Assembly: GCA_026996805.1 (NCBI GenBank)
Contig: JALWKB010000188.1
Span: 1-38,710 of the forward strand
DNA: 38,710 nt
Reading direction: 5' to 3'
Source: Saprospiraceae bacterium
GTDB lineage: Bacteria; Bacteroidota; Bacteroidia; Chitinophagales; Saprospiraceae
Positions 1 through 7,134 of the stretch are shown piece after piece. Numbering within the stretch: the first letter of the stretch is position 1; every line of letters starts with the position of its first letter. The translations under genes and the position numbers were made by a program. The notes under the pieces were generated by a model. The model did not search any database. It saw only the letters and a list, made by a program, of their open reading frames with translations, and had not been told where the DNA came from.

Positions 1-297
1 GTGCAATTTCTACAGAGCTTCCAACGAGAGGTAGAGCTCGAACGCCTCAAACGCACCATCCAAGCGGCCGAAAAAGAACTCAAGTCCCTACAGCGCAAAC
101 TGCGGAAGCTCGAAAAGCGCGAGCGCAAGCTCCATCGCACCATCCAACAGGCCGAACAAGCTTTGCGAGAAGCCAAAGAAGAACTGCCCATCAACAAAAA
201 ACACCAACGCGAAACCCTTCAAGCCATCCAAGCCCAACAGCAGCGGATAAAGGCCTTACTCCAACAACTTGATTCTGTGAAACAAAACACCCCATAG
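1..297 (+). CDS. Coiled-coil protein, probably the C-terminal part of a longer gene
   Basis: The reading frame is open from the first base of the window to a TAG stop. The first codon is GTG, but no upstream sequence is available, so the true start may lie outside. The 98 visible residues are almost entirely Lys, Arg, Glu, Gln and Leu in heptad-like order with no Gly, and only one Pro before the last residue, which is what a long alpha-helical coiled coil looks like. There is no signal peptide or catalytic motif in the visible part. The next gene has its own promoter, so this gene probably ends its transcription unit. I do not recognise the family and assign no function. Confidence 0.55.
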   Translation: MQFLQSFQREVELERLKRTIQAAEKELKSLQRKLRKLEKRERKLHRTIQQAEQALREAKEELPINKKHQRETLQAIQAQQQRIKALLQQLDSVKQNTP

Positions 298-323
298 CAC
301 GCATCCATTTCATCCGCAATTCC

Positions 324-331
324 TACTTTTG
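324..331 (+). promoter_or_regulatory. Bacteroidota -7 promoter box (TACTTTTG) for the haem lipoprotein gene
   Basis: TACTTTTG fits the Bacteroidota consensus TAnnTTTG. Transcription would begin about 7 bases downstream, near 338. This rules out an upstream in-frame start at 329 and supports the ATG at 365. No convincing -33 TTTG is visible at the usual spacing. Confidence 0.5.
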
Positions 332-364
332 CCCATCGTAGAACTGTCGATTCAATCCTCCTGC

Positions 365-757
365 ATGCGCAGCCTACGGACCCATATCTTTCGCATCATC
401 ATAGGGATCGCTTTTATAAGCACGGCCTCCCTTTTGAGCCATTGCACATTTGACAAGGTTGAGGCAGTGCCCCTCGAATGCGATCACCCGTACACCTTCG
501 AGAGCAACGACAGCTTCAAAGTGCGCCCCATCTTTGAGTTGACCTGCTCCTATCAGGGCTGTCATGAGCGCAACGCTTCCATCGGCGATTTTACCCAGTA
601 CCGCACGCTCAAACCCTTTATCCGCAACGGCAAGATCTTTCGACGCGTCATCGAAAACAAGGACATGCCTCCGCCCTACGCAACGGGGCCAAAGACCTTG
701 ACCACCGAAGAGCTGCAAGCGATCGAATGCTGGCTCGCCGCAGGAGGGCCGCCATAG
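365..757 (+). CDS. Cytochrome c-like lipoprotein with a CX4CH haem motif
   Basis: This is a 130-residue envelope protein. Residues 1-27 form a lipoprotein signal: a basic N-end, a hydrophobic stretch, then LLSHC with Cys27 as the likely lipid-anchored residue. A haem-binding-like motif CSYQGCH lies at residues 61-67. It has four residues between the cysteines instead of the usual two; Bacteroidota cytochrome-like proteins with a CX4CH pattern are known. The later MPPPY (Met101) and the ending resembling W-aa-xGGPP match the C-terminal part of these small haem domains, where Met is the distal ligand. The DUF5777 barrel gene follows after 21 bases and a di-haem cytochrome after that, so an electron-transfer role at the outer envelope is inferred. 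Covalent haem attachment through CX4CH is not proven by sequence. Confidence 0.72.
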   Translation: MRSLRTHIFRIIIGIAFISTASLLSHCTFDKVEAVPLECDHPYTFESNDSFKVRPIFELTCSYQGCHERNASIGDFTQYRTLKPFIRNGKIFRRVIENKDMPPPYATGPKTLTTEELQAIECWLAAGGPP

Positions 758-778
758 ACACAGACAAACTTCATCGTC

Positions 779-1645
779 ATGAAAGGCCTATACATATTGC
801 TCATTCTCATCCTCTCTCTTCCCGCCGCAACGGCGCAAGAAGCCGTCTACCAGACCTTCAAACACGGCCGCATCGTCACCATCCAGTCGACCGAAACCCT
901 CAAGACTTGGGACTGGGACTTCTACGTCATGCACCGCTTCGGAGACCTCCTCGGCCCCAATGGCGGCACGACCAACACCTTCGGTCTCGCCAATGCTGCC
1001 GACGTCATCATCGGTTTTCGCTACGGACTCAACGACAACCTCGAAGTGGGACTCTCGCGCAACAAAGGCGGTAGCCCACTAGCTCTGGACAAAAATTTCA
1101 ACCTCCACCTCAAATACCGCCTCTTGCGCCAAAAACACCACGGCACACCCTTGAGCCTCAGCGTCTTTAGCTTGACCTCGTTTTCTACCGCTCAACGCTC
1201 CCTCAATCCCGCCTCTCTCAAGTACTTCGCCAAGTTTATCCACCGATTTACCTATCACTTTCAGGCTATGGCTGCCCGCAAGTTTTCGCATCGCTTCTCG
1301 CTACAGCTGGGTGCAGGCTATACCCACCGCAACATCGCCTACTCTGGCGAGAGCAACGGCATCGTCTCTGGCCTCATCGGCATGCGCCTCCAGCTGAACA
1401 AAATCTACGGCATCGTGGCCGACGCGGCTTTCCCCTTCGCTCCCCACATCCGCCTCTTCGATACCCATCAGCCCTATCTCGGCATCGCTCTCGAAATCGA
1501 AACAGGTGGCGGACACATCTTTAACATCAGCCTCACCAATGCGCGCGGCACCGTCGAAACCGATTTCATCCCCTACACCATCGAGCGCATCGACCAAGGC
1601 GAATTCCGCCTCGGATTTACACTTTCGCGCTATATGCGTTTTTAA
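779..1645 (+). CDS. DUF5777-type outer-membrane beta-barrel protein
   Basis: The product is 288 residues with a Sec signal peptide ending near LPAATAQ (about residue 20). The rest alternates polar and aromatic/hydrophobic residues, as in outer-membrane beta strands, and finishes with Phe (TLSRYMRF), typical of barrels inserted by the BAM machinery. The segments FYVMHRFGD, NAADVIIGFRYGLNDNLEVGLSR and the later GIALEIETGGHIF-like stretch match the DUF5777 family as I know it, which often sits beside small cytochromes and YceI proteins in Bacteroidota. Here it lies between two cytochrome genes. The molecular function of the family is not established to my knowledge. Confidence 0.75.
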   Translation: MKGLYILLILILSLPAATAQEAVYQTFKHGRIVTIQSTETLKTWDWDFYVMHRFGDLLGPNGGTTNTFGLANAADVIIGFRYGLNDNLEVGLSRNKGGSPLALDKNFNLHLKYRLLRQKHHGTPLSLSVFSLTSFSTAQRSLNPASLKYFAKFIHRFTYHFQAMAARKFSHRFSLQLGAGYTHRNIAYSGESNGIVSGLIGMRLQLNKIYGIVADAAFPFAPHIRLFDTHQPYLGIALEIETGGGHIFNISLTNARGTVETDFIPYTIERIDQGEFRLGFTLSRYMRF

Positions 1646-1650
1646 CTTTG
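1643..1650 (+). promoter_or_regulatory. -7 promoter box (TAACTTTG) for the di-haem cytochrome gene
   Basis: TAACTTTG matches TAnnTTTG and begins just before the stop codon of the barrel gene ends. Transcription from about 1657 would give a very short leader to the ATG at 1669. It argues against using the in-frame TTG at 1648 as start. Its last G is also the first base of a tandem pair of GTATRAAAT repeats. Confidence 0.5.
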
Positions 1651-1683
1651 TATGAAACCGTACGCGGTATGAAATGGTGGTAC
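1650..1683 (+). repeat. Tandem pair of the dispersed GTATRAAAT 17-mer
   Basis: Two 17-base units lie head to tail: GTATGAAACCGTACGCG then GTATGAAATGGTGGTAC. Both resemble the window-wide consensus GTATRAAATNKTRCRCC. The second unit contains the start codon of the cytochrome gene (GT-ATG-AAA-TGG). It is the only tandem arrangement seen in the window. Confidence 0.7.
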
Positions 1684-2748
1684 TTTCTGTTGATCGCCCT
1701 TAGCATAGGCCTCTTCCAGACCAGTTGGCTTCGACCGCTATCCTCCTCATCGGAGTACGTCGCCCCCGTGAACGTCATCGATCCGGATGAGCTGCTCCGC
1801 CAAAACGTCTACACCGTACTCCAAAATCTCGGAGATTCGGCACCACCTCATGTGGTCACCGATTCTAGTGCGACCTATGCCTCCAAGCAGCGCGGTAGAG
1901 ACCTGTTTTTCAAGGGTATGACCATCGGGCCCGATGGCTCTACCACGCCCGTACAGAGCAAGATGTTTAAATGTTGGGCCTGCCACAATACGGTGCGCGA
2001 AGATCCCGACCTGCGCACATACGACCCCGAAGCACGCCTCCAATACGCCATAGAACACGACATCCCTCTCCTGCCGGCTACGACCGTCTACGGCATCGTC
2101 AACCGCCAGAGCTTCTACAACGGCGACTGGAGCAAAAAGTACGGCCCAGACATCGTCGCTAAAGTACGACACAATCTGCGCGAAGCCATTCAGCTCTGCG
2201 CCATCGGCTGTGCCCAGGGCCGCCCCCTAAAAGATTGGGAAATAGAGTCGATCCTCATGTTTTTTTGGGACCTACAGTATAAAATGTCGGACCTCGACTG
2301 GACTGCCGACGAACTGGCATTTGTCCATCGCGCCCTCCAGCGCCCTCACGACCACGCGATGCGCGATAGTGCCATCCACCTGATCAAATCCAAGTACGCC
2401 CCCTTTTCGCCAGCTACCTTCAATCCCCCACCTGCCGATCGAAAAGCCGGCTACGGCCTTCAGGGACGCCCCGAAGTCGGTAGGGATGTCTACCGCATGA
2501 GCTGCCTGCACTGCCACAAAAACGGCCGCTTTGCATACCTCTACCTCGACGAAGACCCCTTCAGCCTCAAATTGCTGCGCAAACACTTCCCGCGCTACTC
2601 GCGCTACTCGGCCTATCAAGTCATCTGCTGGGGCACCGAACCCCTGCCGGGCAAGCGCTTTTACATGCCACAGTACACCAAACAGCGCATGAGCCCCCAA
2701 CAAATCGAAGACCTGCGCGCCTACCTGGAACAACAAGCGCAGCCCTGA
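1669..2748 (+). CDS. Di-haem c-type cytochrome, periplasmic or membrane-anchored
   Basis: Using the ATG that follows the promoter gives 359 residues beginning MKWWYFLLIALSIGLF, a short uncleaved anchor or signal peptide. Two canonical haem c motifs are visible: CWACH at residues 102-106 and CLHCH at 279-283. A third cysteine pair, CAIGC, lies between them but has no His. Met residues suited as distal ligands occur in the region MPQYTKQRMSP near the end, before a helix typical of class I cytochrome domains (SPQQIEDLRAYLEQQ). The two haem domains are separated by about 170 residues. It is third in the cluster with the CX4CH lipoprotein and the DUF5777 barrel. The overall layout recalls di-haem cytochrome/peroxidase relatives, but I see no clear MauG/CcpA signature, so no enzymatic activity is assigned. 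Confidence 0.8.
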   Translation: MKWWYFLLIALSIGLFQTSWLRPLSSSSEYVAPVNVIDPDELLRQNVYTVLQNLGDSAPPHVVTDSSATYASKQRGRDLFFKGMTIGPDGSTTPVQSKMFKCWACHNTVREDPDLRTYDPEARLQYAIEHDIPLLPATTVYGIVNRQSFYNGDWSKKYGPDIVAKVRHNLREAIQLCAIGCAQGRPLKDWEIESILMFFWDLQYKMSDLDWTADELAFVHRALQRPHDHAMRDSAIHLIKSKYAPFSPATFNPPPADRKAGYGLQGRPEVGRDVYRMSCLHCHKNGRFAYLYLDEDPFSLKLLRKHFPRYSRYSAYQVICWGTEPLPGKRFYMPQYTKQRMSPQQIEDLRAYLEQQAQP

Positions 2749-2825
2749 ATCTTGAGGTAATACTATTTCACACTGCACAACACTTTTTCTACCCTCCTTC
2801 CCTCCCCCAATTGAAAATGTTGTCC

Positions 2826-2833
2826 TACCTTTG
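2826..2833 (+). promoter_or_regulatory. -7 promoter box (TACCTTTG) of the vitamin B12 uptake operon
   Basis: TACCTTTG is a good match to TAnnTTTG. The predicted start, near 2840, coincides with the 5' arm of the closing helix of the cobalamin riboswitch, as expected if the riboswitch forms the 5' end of the mRNA. The 77 bases between the cytochrome stop and this box show nothing else apart from a pyrimidine-rich stretch. Confidence 0.65.
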
Positions 2834-2836
2834 CAC

Positions 2837-3070
2837 TTGCGACAGTACCTGTCTTCGGACAGGTGGAGCTCGACCGAAGGGAAGAGCGAAGAGGGAAATC
2901 CGTGAAAATCGGATACTGTACCCGCAGCTGTAAGCCCGCCGACAACTGTCGGTGCGCATGCATACAACCACTGTTCGATCGCGAACGGGAAGGGCATGCC
3001 AAGGGGCAAGTCAGAAGACCTGCTGTCGCAATGCTGTATCACCGCGCTTTCGGGAGTTAAGGCTCGGTGA
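2837..3070 (+). ncRNA. Cobalamin (vitamin B12) riboswitch with expression platform
   Basis: The conserved core is directly readable: GGGAAATCCGTGAAAATCG, then CTGTACCCGCAGCTGTAAGC, and the B12 box AGTCAGAAGACCTGC at 3009-3023. The closing helix is a perfect 9-bp pairing of TTGCGACAG (2837-2845) with CTGTCGCAA (3023-3031). Downstream, TCACCG (3039-3044) can pair with CGGTGA (3065-3070) around a 20-base loop, a likely part of the expression platform. There is no T-tract, so control is probably translational or through a kissing loop rather than by an intrinsic terminator; this part is inference. The switch precedes a TonB receptor and a BtuG-like lipoprotein, which fits repression of B12 uptake by adenosylcobalamin or another corrinoid. 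Confidence 0.95.
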
Positions 3071-3179
3071 GGTACGGGAATACACCACTCGTTGATCGCT
3101 TATCCTTATTAGTCCCTTCCCTACGCTCACCCTTGACTCTCCGACAGGCACAAAAACCGAAGAAAAAACCAGCGCGCAC

Positions 3180-5024
3180 GTGTTGCGACTACCGACATAT
3201 TGGCTGGCTCTATACATCTGCCTTGCTGCACAGCACCTCCCCGCCCAGCAAGCAGATACCACCATATCGCTCCCCCAGGCCGTGGTCAGTGCAGAGCGCA
3301 ACCCACCCCTTGTCGCTAAATATCCCCTCCATCCATCTGCCAGTCTCCAACACGGCCTATCCGAACTCGCATCCAAAGGCCTATTCACCATGCCCAGCTA
3401 CGGCCCCGGCCAGCTCACAGGTCTGCGCGCCTACGGCCTACCCTCCGCACATACCACCGTCCAATGGATGGGGCTCACCCTCAACGACCCGCTCACGGGC
3501 CAAACCGATTTTTCCGAAGTCTATCCCCTGCTCTTCAGCGACGAGCTACAAATCCAGTCCTTCGGCCAACGAGGAGGCATGCAGATCGACCTGACACCAA
3601 GCCTGATGTTTTCAAACTCCTCTATCAAGGGAAGCGGACATCTTACCGAGCGCTTCGGCCTCGGATGCTTCTCCTCTGCCGACATCCGTCACCAGAGTAC
3701 CCGTGGCAGCATTCGACTCCTCAAGCTCACCAACACCAACCGTTACCGCATACCCCACCCGCAAGGCCTGCGCTATCAACAACACGCATCCAAAAACCTC
3801 TTCGGTGTCAGCGCGGCCATCACCACCCCCATCAGCACCCGATCCCACAGTACCGTGGCCGCCTTCTTCAACACCGACTACCGTCAGATTCCTCCCACCA
3901 TCGACCAGCAGGCAAGTTCCGCAACCCTCACCACCTCCCGCAAGGCCATTGCCCTCACCCTTCAACACCATGCCACCAAGGCTGCTACCCTTCTGCTGCA
4001 GACTGGCACCATGCACTACCGCATACGCTACAACGACACACCGCGACAAATCCACTTTCAAGCCCGCACCTTCGAGCAACAGCTTACCCCAGCCGTACGC
4101 ATCCAACTCGGCAAACACACCCACACCCTCATCGAAACACAATGGCATCTCCAACAGGCCCGCTCGACGGGCTTCGTCGATGCAGTCTCGCGATGGATTT
4201 TTCACCCAAAGGCACACTTGACCATCGACCAGAAGGCCTTTACAATGCACATCTCGGCCGGCGGGCTTATTACCGCACCGGAGCGCTTCCAATGGCTGGG
4301 CCAATGGAGCCTATCTCGAACTGTACGCCATTGGTCCATTGCGCTGGGCATCAACCGCATAGCACGCCTGCCGAGCTTCAACGACCTATTCTGGTTCGAA
4401 GGCGGCAATCCCGACCTCCAGACCGAACACGGCTATGGCTCCAATCTCACCATCGGCTACCGCTCCGGGGAGCAATTGCACCTCCAAGTCAACGGCTTCT
4501 TCCGACAAATCAACGATTTCATACAGTGGATCCCCCAAAGGGGCCTCTTCCGCGCCACCCAAATACCGAGCATCCGCTCGTGGGGCGCTACCGCCACTGC
4601 CTCCTCCCAAATACATCCCAACTTGCGAATATCCGCCGTCTGGACCTACACGCGCTCCATTTTTCTCCACAATCGCCTACCCAACGACGACATCCGAGGC
4701 AAACAACTCCTCTACGTGCCCTTGCATCAGGGAAGCATCGAGGCAAAAGCGACGTTTAAGGATTGGACCTTCCAGCTGTTGGTCACTGGTGCCACCAAGC
4801 GATACATCACCACCGACAACAGCCGCGCTCTACCTCCCTACCTGCTGGCGCACGCAACTGCCGAATACGCCTTTCAAAGGTGGAAGATTCCCCTGCGAGC
4901 CATGCTCTCTGTCGAAAACCTCACCGATAGGTACTACGAGCTCTATTCAGGATGGCCCATGCCGGGGCGTCGACTGCATGTTCGATTAACAACTGAGTAC
5001 AATTTTAATCACCAAAAATCTTAA
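3180..5024 (+). CDS. btuB: TonB-dependent outer-membrane cobalamin receptor (BtuB-like)
   Basis: This is a 614-residue TonB-dependent receptor that would import corrinoids through the outer membrane using energy from TonB-ExbBD. It has a signal peptide ending near AAQHLPAQQ, then a TonB-box-like segment (TTISLPQAVVSAER) and a plug domain with GLRAYGLPSAHTTVQWMGLTLNDPLTGQTDFSEV. A long strand-rich barrel follows, ending in SVENLTDRYYELYSGWPMPGRR, the usual C-terminal signature of these receptors. The start is a GTG about 110 bases after the riboswitch; no better ATG lies in frame upstream. Substrate assignment rests on the riboswitch and on the BtuG-like gene three positions downstream. Its stop overlaps the next start by one base (TAATG), which suggests coupled translation. 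Confidence 0.88.
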   Translation: MLRLPTYWLALYICLAAQHLPAQQADTTISLPQAVVSAERNPPLVAKYPLHPSASLQHGLSELASKGLFTMPSYGPGQLTGLRAYGLPSAHTTVQWMGLTLNDPLTGQTDFSEVYPLLFSDELQIQSFGQRGGMQIDLTPSLMFSNSSIKGSGHLTERFGLGCFSSADIRHQSTRGSIRLLKLTNTNRYRIPHPQGLRYQQHASKNLFGVSAAITTPISTRSHSTVAAFFNTDYRQIPPTIDQQASSATLTTSRKAIALTLQHHATKAATLLLQTGTMHYRIRYNDTPRQIHFQARTFEQQLTPAVRIQLGKHTHTLIETQWHLQQARSTGFVDAVSRWIFHPKAHLTIDQKAFTMHISAGGLITAPERFQWLGQWSLSRTVRHWSIALGINRIARLPSFNDLFWFEGGNPDLQTEHGYGSNLTIGYRSGEQLHLQVNGFFRQINDFIQWIPQRGLFRATQIPSIRSWGATATASSQIHPNLRISAVWTYTRSIFLHNRLPNDDIRGKQLLYVPLHQGSIEAKATFKDWTFQLLVTGATKRYITTDNSRALPPYLLAHATAEYAFQRWKIPLRAMLSVENLTDRYYELYSGWPMPGRRLHVRLTTEYNFNHQKS

Positions 5025-6019
5025 TGCGTATGAAATGGTACATTTATTTCCCAATCCTTGCAATTATTACCTCCACCGTGACACTCCGTGCACAGATGGT
5101 GGCCGATTTCGAATCCCACGGGCTCGGTTTAGACACCTTCGCCAATGGAGCGGACAGCAGCAGCGGTTTTTGGGAGCCATCCGAGCAAGACAGCACTTTG
5201 TGGTTTCCAACCAAGTACAACTTTGAATACGGCTACTGGTCTGGAGGATGGGCGCTGTCAACGATGCGCGACGACACCACACGCGGGTATACCAACTTGT
5301 ATTCCGCCATCACAGCCGGCGGTGTGCAGTCCCCCACGTACGCCATCGGCCAGCAAGGCTCAAAAATACACGTGCGCTCCCTCTACGCACTCAAGCCCCT
5401 CTCCGTCTACATCACCAACACGACCTACGCTTACTGGAGCATGAAAGAGGGCGACCAGTTTGCCAAAAAATTTGGCGGTGACGATGGCACCGACCCCGAT
5501 TACTTCGTACTGCGTATCTACGGCTACAAAGACGGCCTAAAAGACACCATCCACTACGTCGAATTTTACCTGGCCGACTATCGCTTCGACGACAGCACCA
5601 AAGATTACATTGTCGACACGTGGACGCGCGTGGATCTGACACCTTTGGGCTATGTCGACAGCCTGGAGTTTGTGCTTAGCTCGTCCGATGTAGGACCCTA
5701 CGGCATCAACACCCCCCTGTTTTTCGCCATCGATAGCCTGACCTTCCAGGTGCAATCGACCTATGCCAGCATGGTGGAAAAGACCTTTGCCCTCCGCAGC
5801 TATCCCAACCCCGTTACGGATCAGCTGCATGTCGAAATACCGCAAACAGGTACCCTGACCATTGTCGATGCACAGGGGCGTCCGGTATGGCATAAAATCG
5901 TTGGCCGCGGAACACATCAGCTCTCCGTCCACCAGTGGACCAACGGGATGTACACCATACGCTATCGCCCACAAGACGGTACCCATATCTACTCGAAGCG
6001 CATAGTAAAATGGAGGTAA
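5024..6019 (+). CDS. DUF4465-family secreted protein with a T9SS sorting domain
   Basis: The 331-residue product starts with a Sec signal peptide (cleavage near LRAQ), followed by a domain that I read as DUF4465: ADFESHGLGLDTFANGAD, then a W-rich segment, then YFVLRIYGYKDG, FYLADYRFDD and DTWTRVDLTPLGYVDSLEFVLSSSD. The last 75 residues are a type A T9SS sorting domain: LRSYPNPVTDQLHVEIP, DAQGRPVWHK, and the ending WTNGMYTIRYRPQDG-KRIVKWR. It should therefore be displayed on the cell surface. DUF4465 proteins recur in Bacteroidota B12 loci, and surface cobalamin-binding proteins of gut Bacteroides (BtuH) are, as far as I recall, of this type; corrinoid binding here is inferred. An alternative start lies at the second Met, inside a GTATGAAAT repeat copy. 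Confidence 0.8.
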   Translation: MRMKWYIYFPILAIITSTVTLRAQMVADFESHGLGLDTFANGADSSSGFWEPSEQDSTLWFPTKYNFEYGYWSGGWALSTMRDDTTRGYTNLYSAITAGGVQSPTYAIGQQGSKIHVRSLYALKPLSVYITNTTYAYWSMKEGDQFAKKFGGDDGTDPDYFVLRIYGYKDGLKDTIHYVEFYLADYRFDDSTKDYIVDTWTRVDLTPLGYVDSLEFVLSSSDVGPYGINTPLFFAIDSLTFQVQSTYASMVEKTFALRSYPNPVTDQLHVEIPQTGTLTIVDAQGRPVWHKIVGRGTHQLSVHQWTNGMYTIRYRPQDGTHIYSKRIVKWR

Positions 6020-6081
6020 TGTTCCACCGCGCCCGAATATCAAACGCCTATCAGGTAGAGGAACTAAGCGCCATTATTGGG

Positions 6082-7134
6082 ATGAATTATCGGCTCGCCT
6101 CCCTCAAAGTGAGGGTGGGCGGGCCATTTTCTTGGTACGGGGCAGTGTGGTGGAACATCCTCCTATTTTTGTTTGGAGCGGGCTCTACGCATGGGCAATA
6201 TCCCCCGCCGGCAGGGCAGCCGGGCAGTACGGCCATCTATAAAGACAGCATCATCATCGAGCGATGGGCCAATGCATGTGTCGTTCAGCGCGGATGGCGC
6301 GACATTCGGACCAAAGTCGACACGACTTCCTTTGGCACGCCTGCCAATGCCGTGGGCCCCGCCGACGGCACCATCGTCTCCTTAGGAGACAGCGGCATTG
6401 CCCTTCTCGTCTTCGACCCGCCCATTAGCGACCGCGACGGACCCGATTTTGCCGTGTTTGAAAACGCCTTTAACGACTCCTTCCTCGAATTGGCCCATGT
6501 AGAGGTCAGTAGCGACGGCATCCACTTTCTGCGCTTTCCCTCCGTGTCGCTGACCGATACCGGCCAGCAGGTGGGTAGTTTTGGTGCCATAGACGCGCGC
6601 AAAATCCACAACCTCGCCGGCAAATACCGCGTCCTTTACGGGACGCCCTTCGACTTAGCCGACCTGCCCGACAGCTCCGTCTGGGATCGATACGCTGTGC
6701 GCTACATCCGCCTCATCGACGTCGTCGGTGTCGTGCGCGGCCCACATGCTACCTTTGATAGCCGAGGCGTACCCATCAACGATCCCTTCCCCACTCCCTA
6801 CCATACAGGCGGCTTCGATCTCGATGCCGTGGCTGTACTCAATCCCGAAATCATCGCGACACACCAGCCCTCTTACACCTACAGCTTCAAGCTATCTTCC
6901 AGCCCCAATGGCTACCTACACATCCACACCCAAAATCTCAACATCCTCAAAATGTTGCTCTGCCATGCAAGTGGATGGACCATCGAAGTCCTCCCCTCCC
7001 GCATTATTGCCACGGAGGATCACACCACCGAATGGCTCGTCGAGAGTCACCACCTGCCTCCAGGACACTATTTCATACTCGCCTTCACCCACGACCATCA
7101 AATCATCCGACAAGCATGGATAAAACTCCGTTAA
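6082..7134 (+). CDS. Surface protein of the B12 locus, T9SS cargo
   Basis: The start is uncertain: in-frame candidates are ATG at 6010 (overlapping the previous stop), ATG at 6082 and GTG at 6145. From 6082 the product is 350 residues, with a hydrophobic stretch WWNILLFLFGAGSTHGQ as signal peptide. The core holds a conserved-looking block, DGPDFAVFENAFNDSFLELA then VEVSSDGIHFLRFP, and RYIRLIDVVG, seen in Bacteroidota 'cell surface proteins' that accompany BtuB operons. The last 80 residues form a divergent T9SS tail: SSPNGYLHIHTQN, a hydrophobic strand, then LPPGHYFILAF and a final basic strand. A strong hairpin lies in the first codons. It overlaps the next gene by 19 bases. The role in corrinoid capture is inferred from context only. 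Confidence 0.68.
   Translation: MNYRLASLKVRVGGPFSWYGAVWWNILLFLFGAGSTHGQYPPPAGQPGSTAIYKDSIIIERWANACVVQRGWRDIRTKVDTTSFGTPANAVGPADGTIVSLGDSGIALLVFDPPISDRDGPDFAVFENAFNDSFLELAHVEVSSDGIHFLRFPSVSLTDTGQQVGSFGAIDARKIHNLAGKYRVLYGTPFDLADLPDSSVWDRYAVRYIRLIDVVGVVRGPHATFDSRGVPINDPFPTPYHTGGFDLDAVAVLNPEIIATHQPSYTYSFKLSSSPNGYLHIHTQNLNILKMLLCHASGWTIEVLPSRIIATEDHTTEWLVESHHLPPGHYFILAFTHDHQIIRQAWIKLR
6092..6125 (+). repeat. GC-rich hairpin inside the start of the third B12-locus gene
   Basis: CCCTC (6101-6105) pairs with GAGGG (6111-6115) around AAAGT. The stem continues outward, after one mismatch and one bulge, through GGCTCGCC and GGGCGGGCC for about 13 pairs in total. It has no T-tract. It resembles the CCCCC-TTTAA-GGGGG element at 8750 and may be a dispersed intergenic element that has become part of the 5' coding region. 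Confidence 0.5.

Noticed and set aside
2272-3042. A 256-residue minus-strand frame over the cytochrome end and riboswitch
   Set aside because: It runs antisense through a clear haem cytochrome and through the conserved riboswitch core, and has no family features.
3464-4759. A 431-residue plus-strand frame inside btuB
   Set aside because: His/Pro/Arg-rich composition typical of an alternate frame in GC-rich coding DNA; the btuB frame has signal peptide, plug and barrel features.
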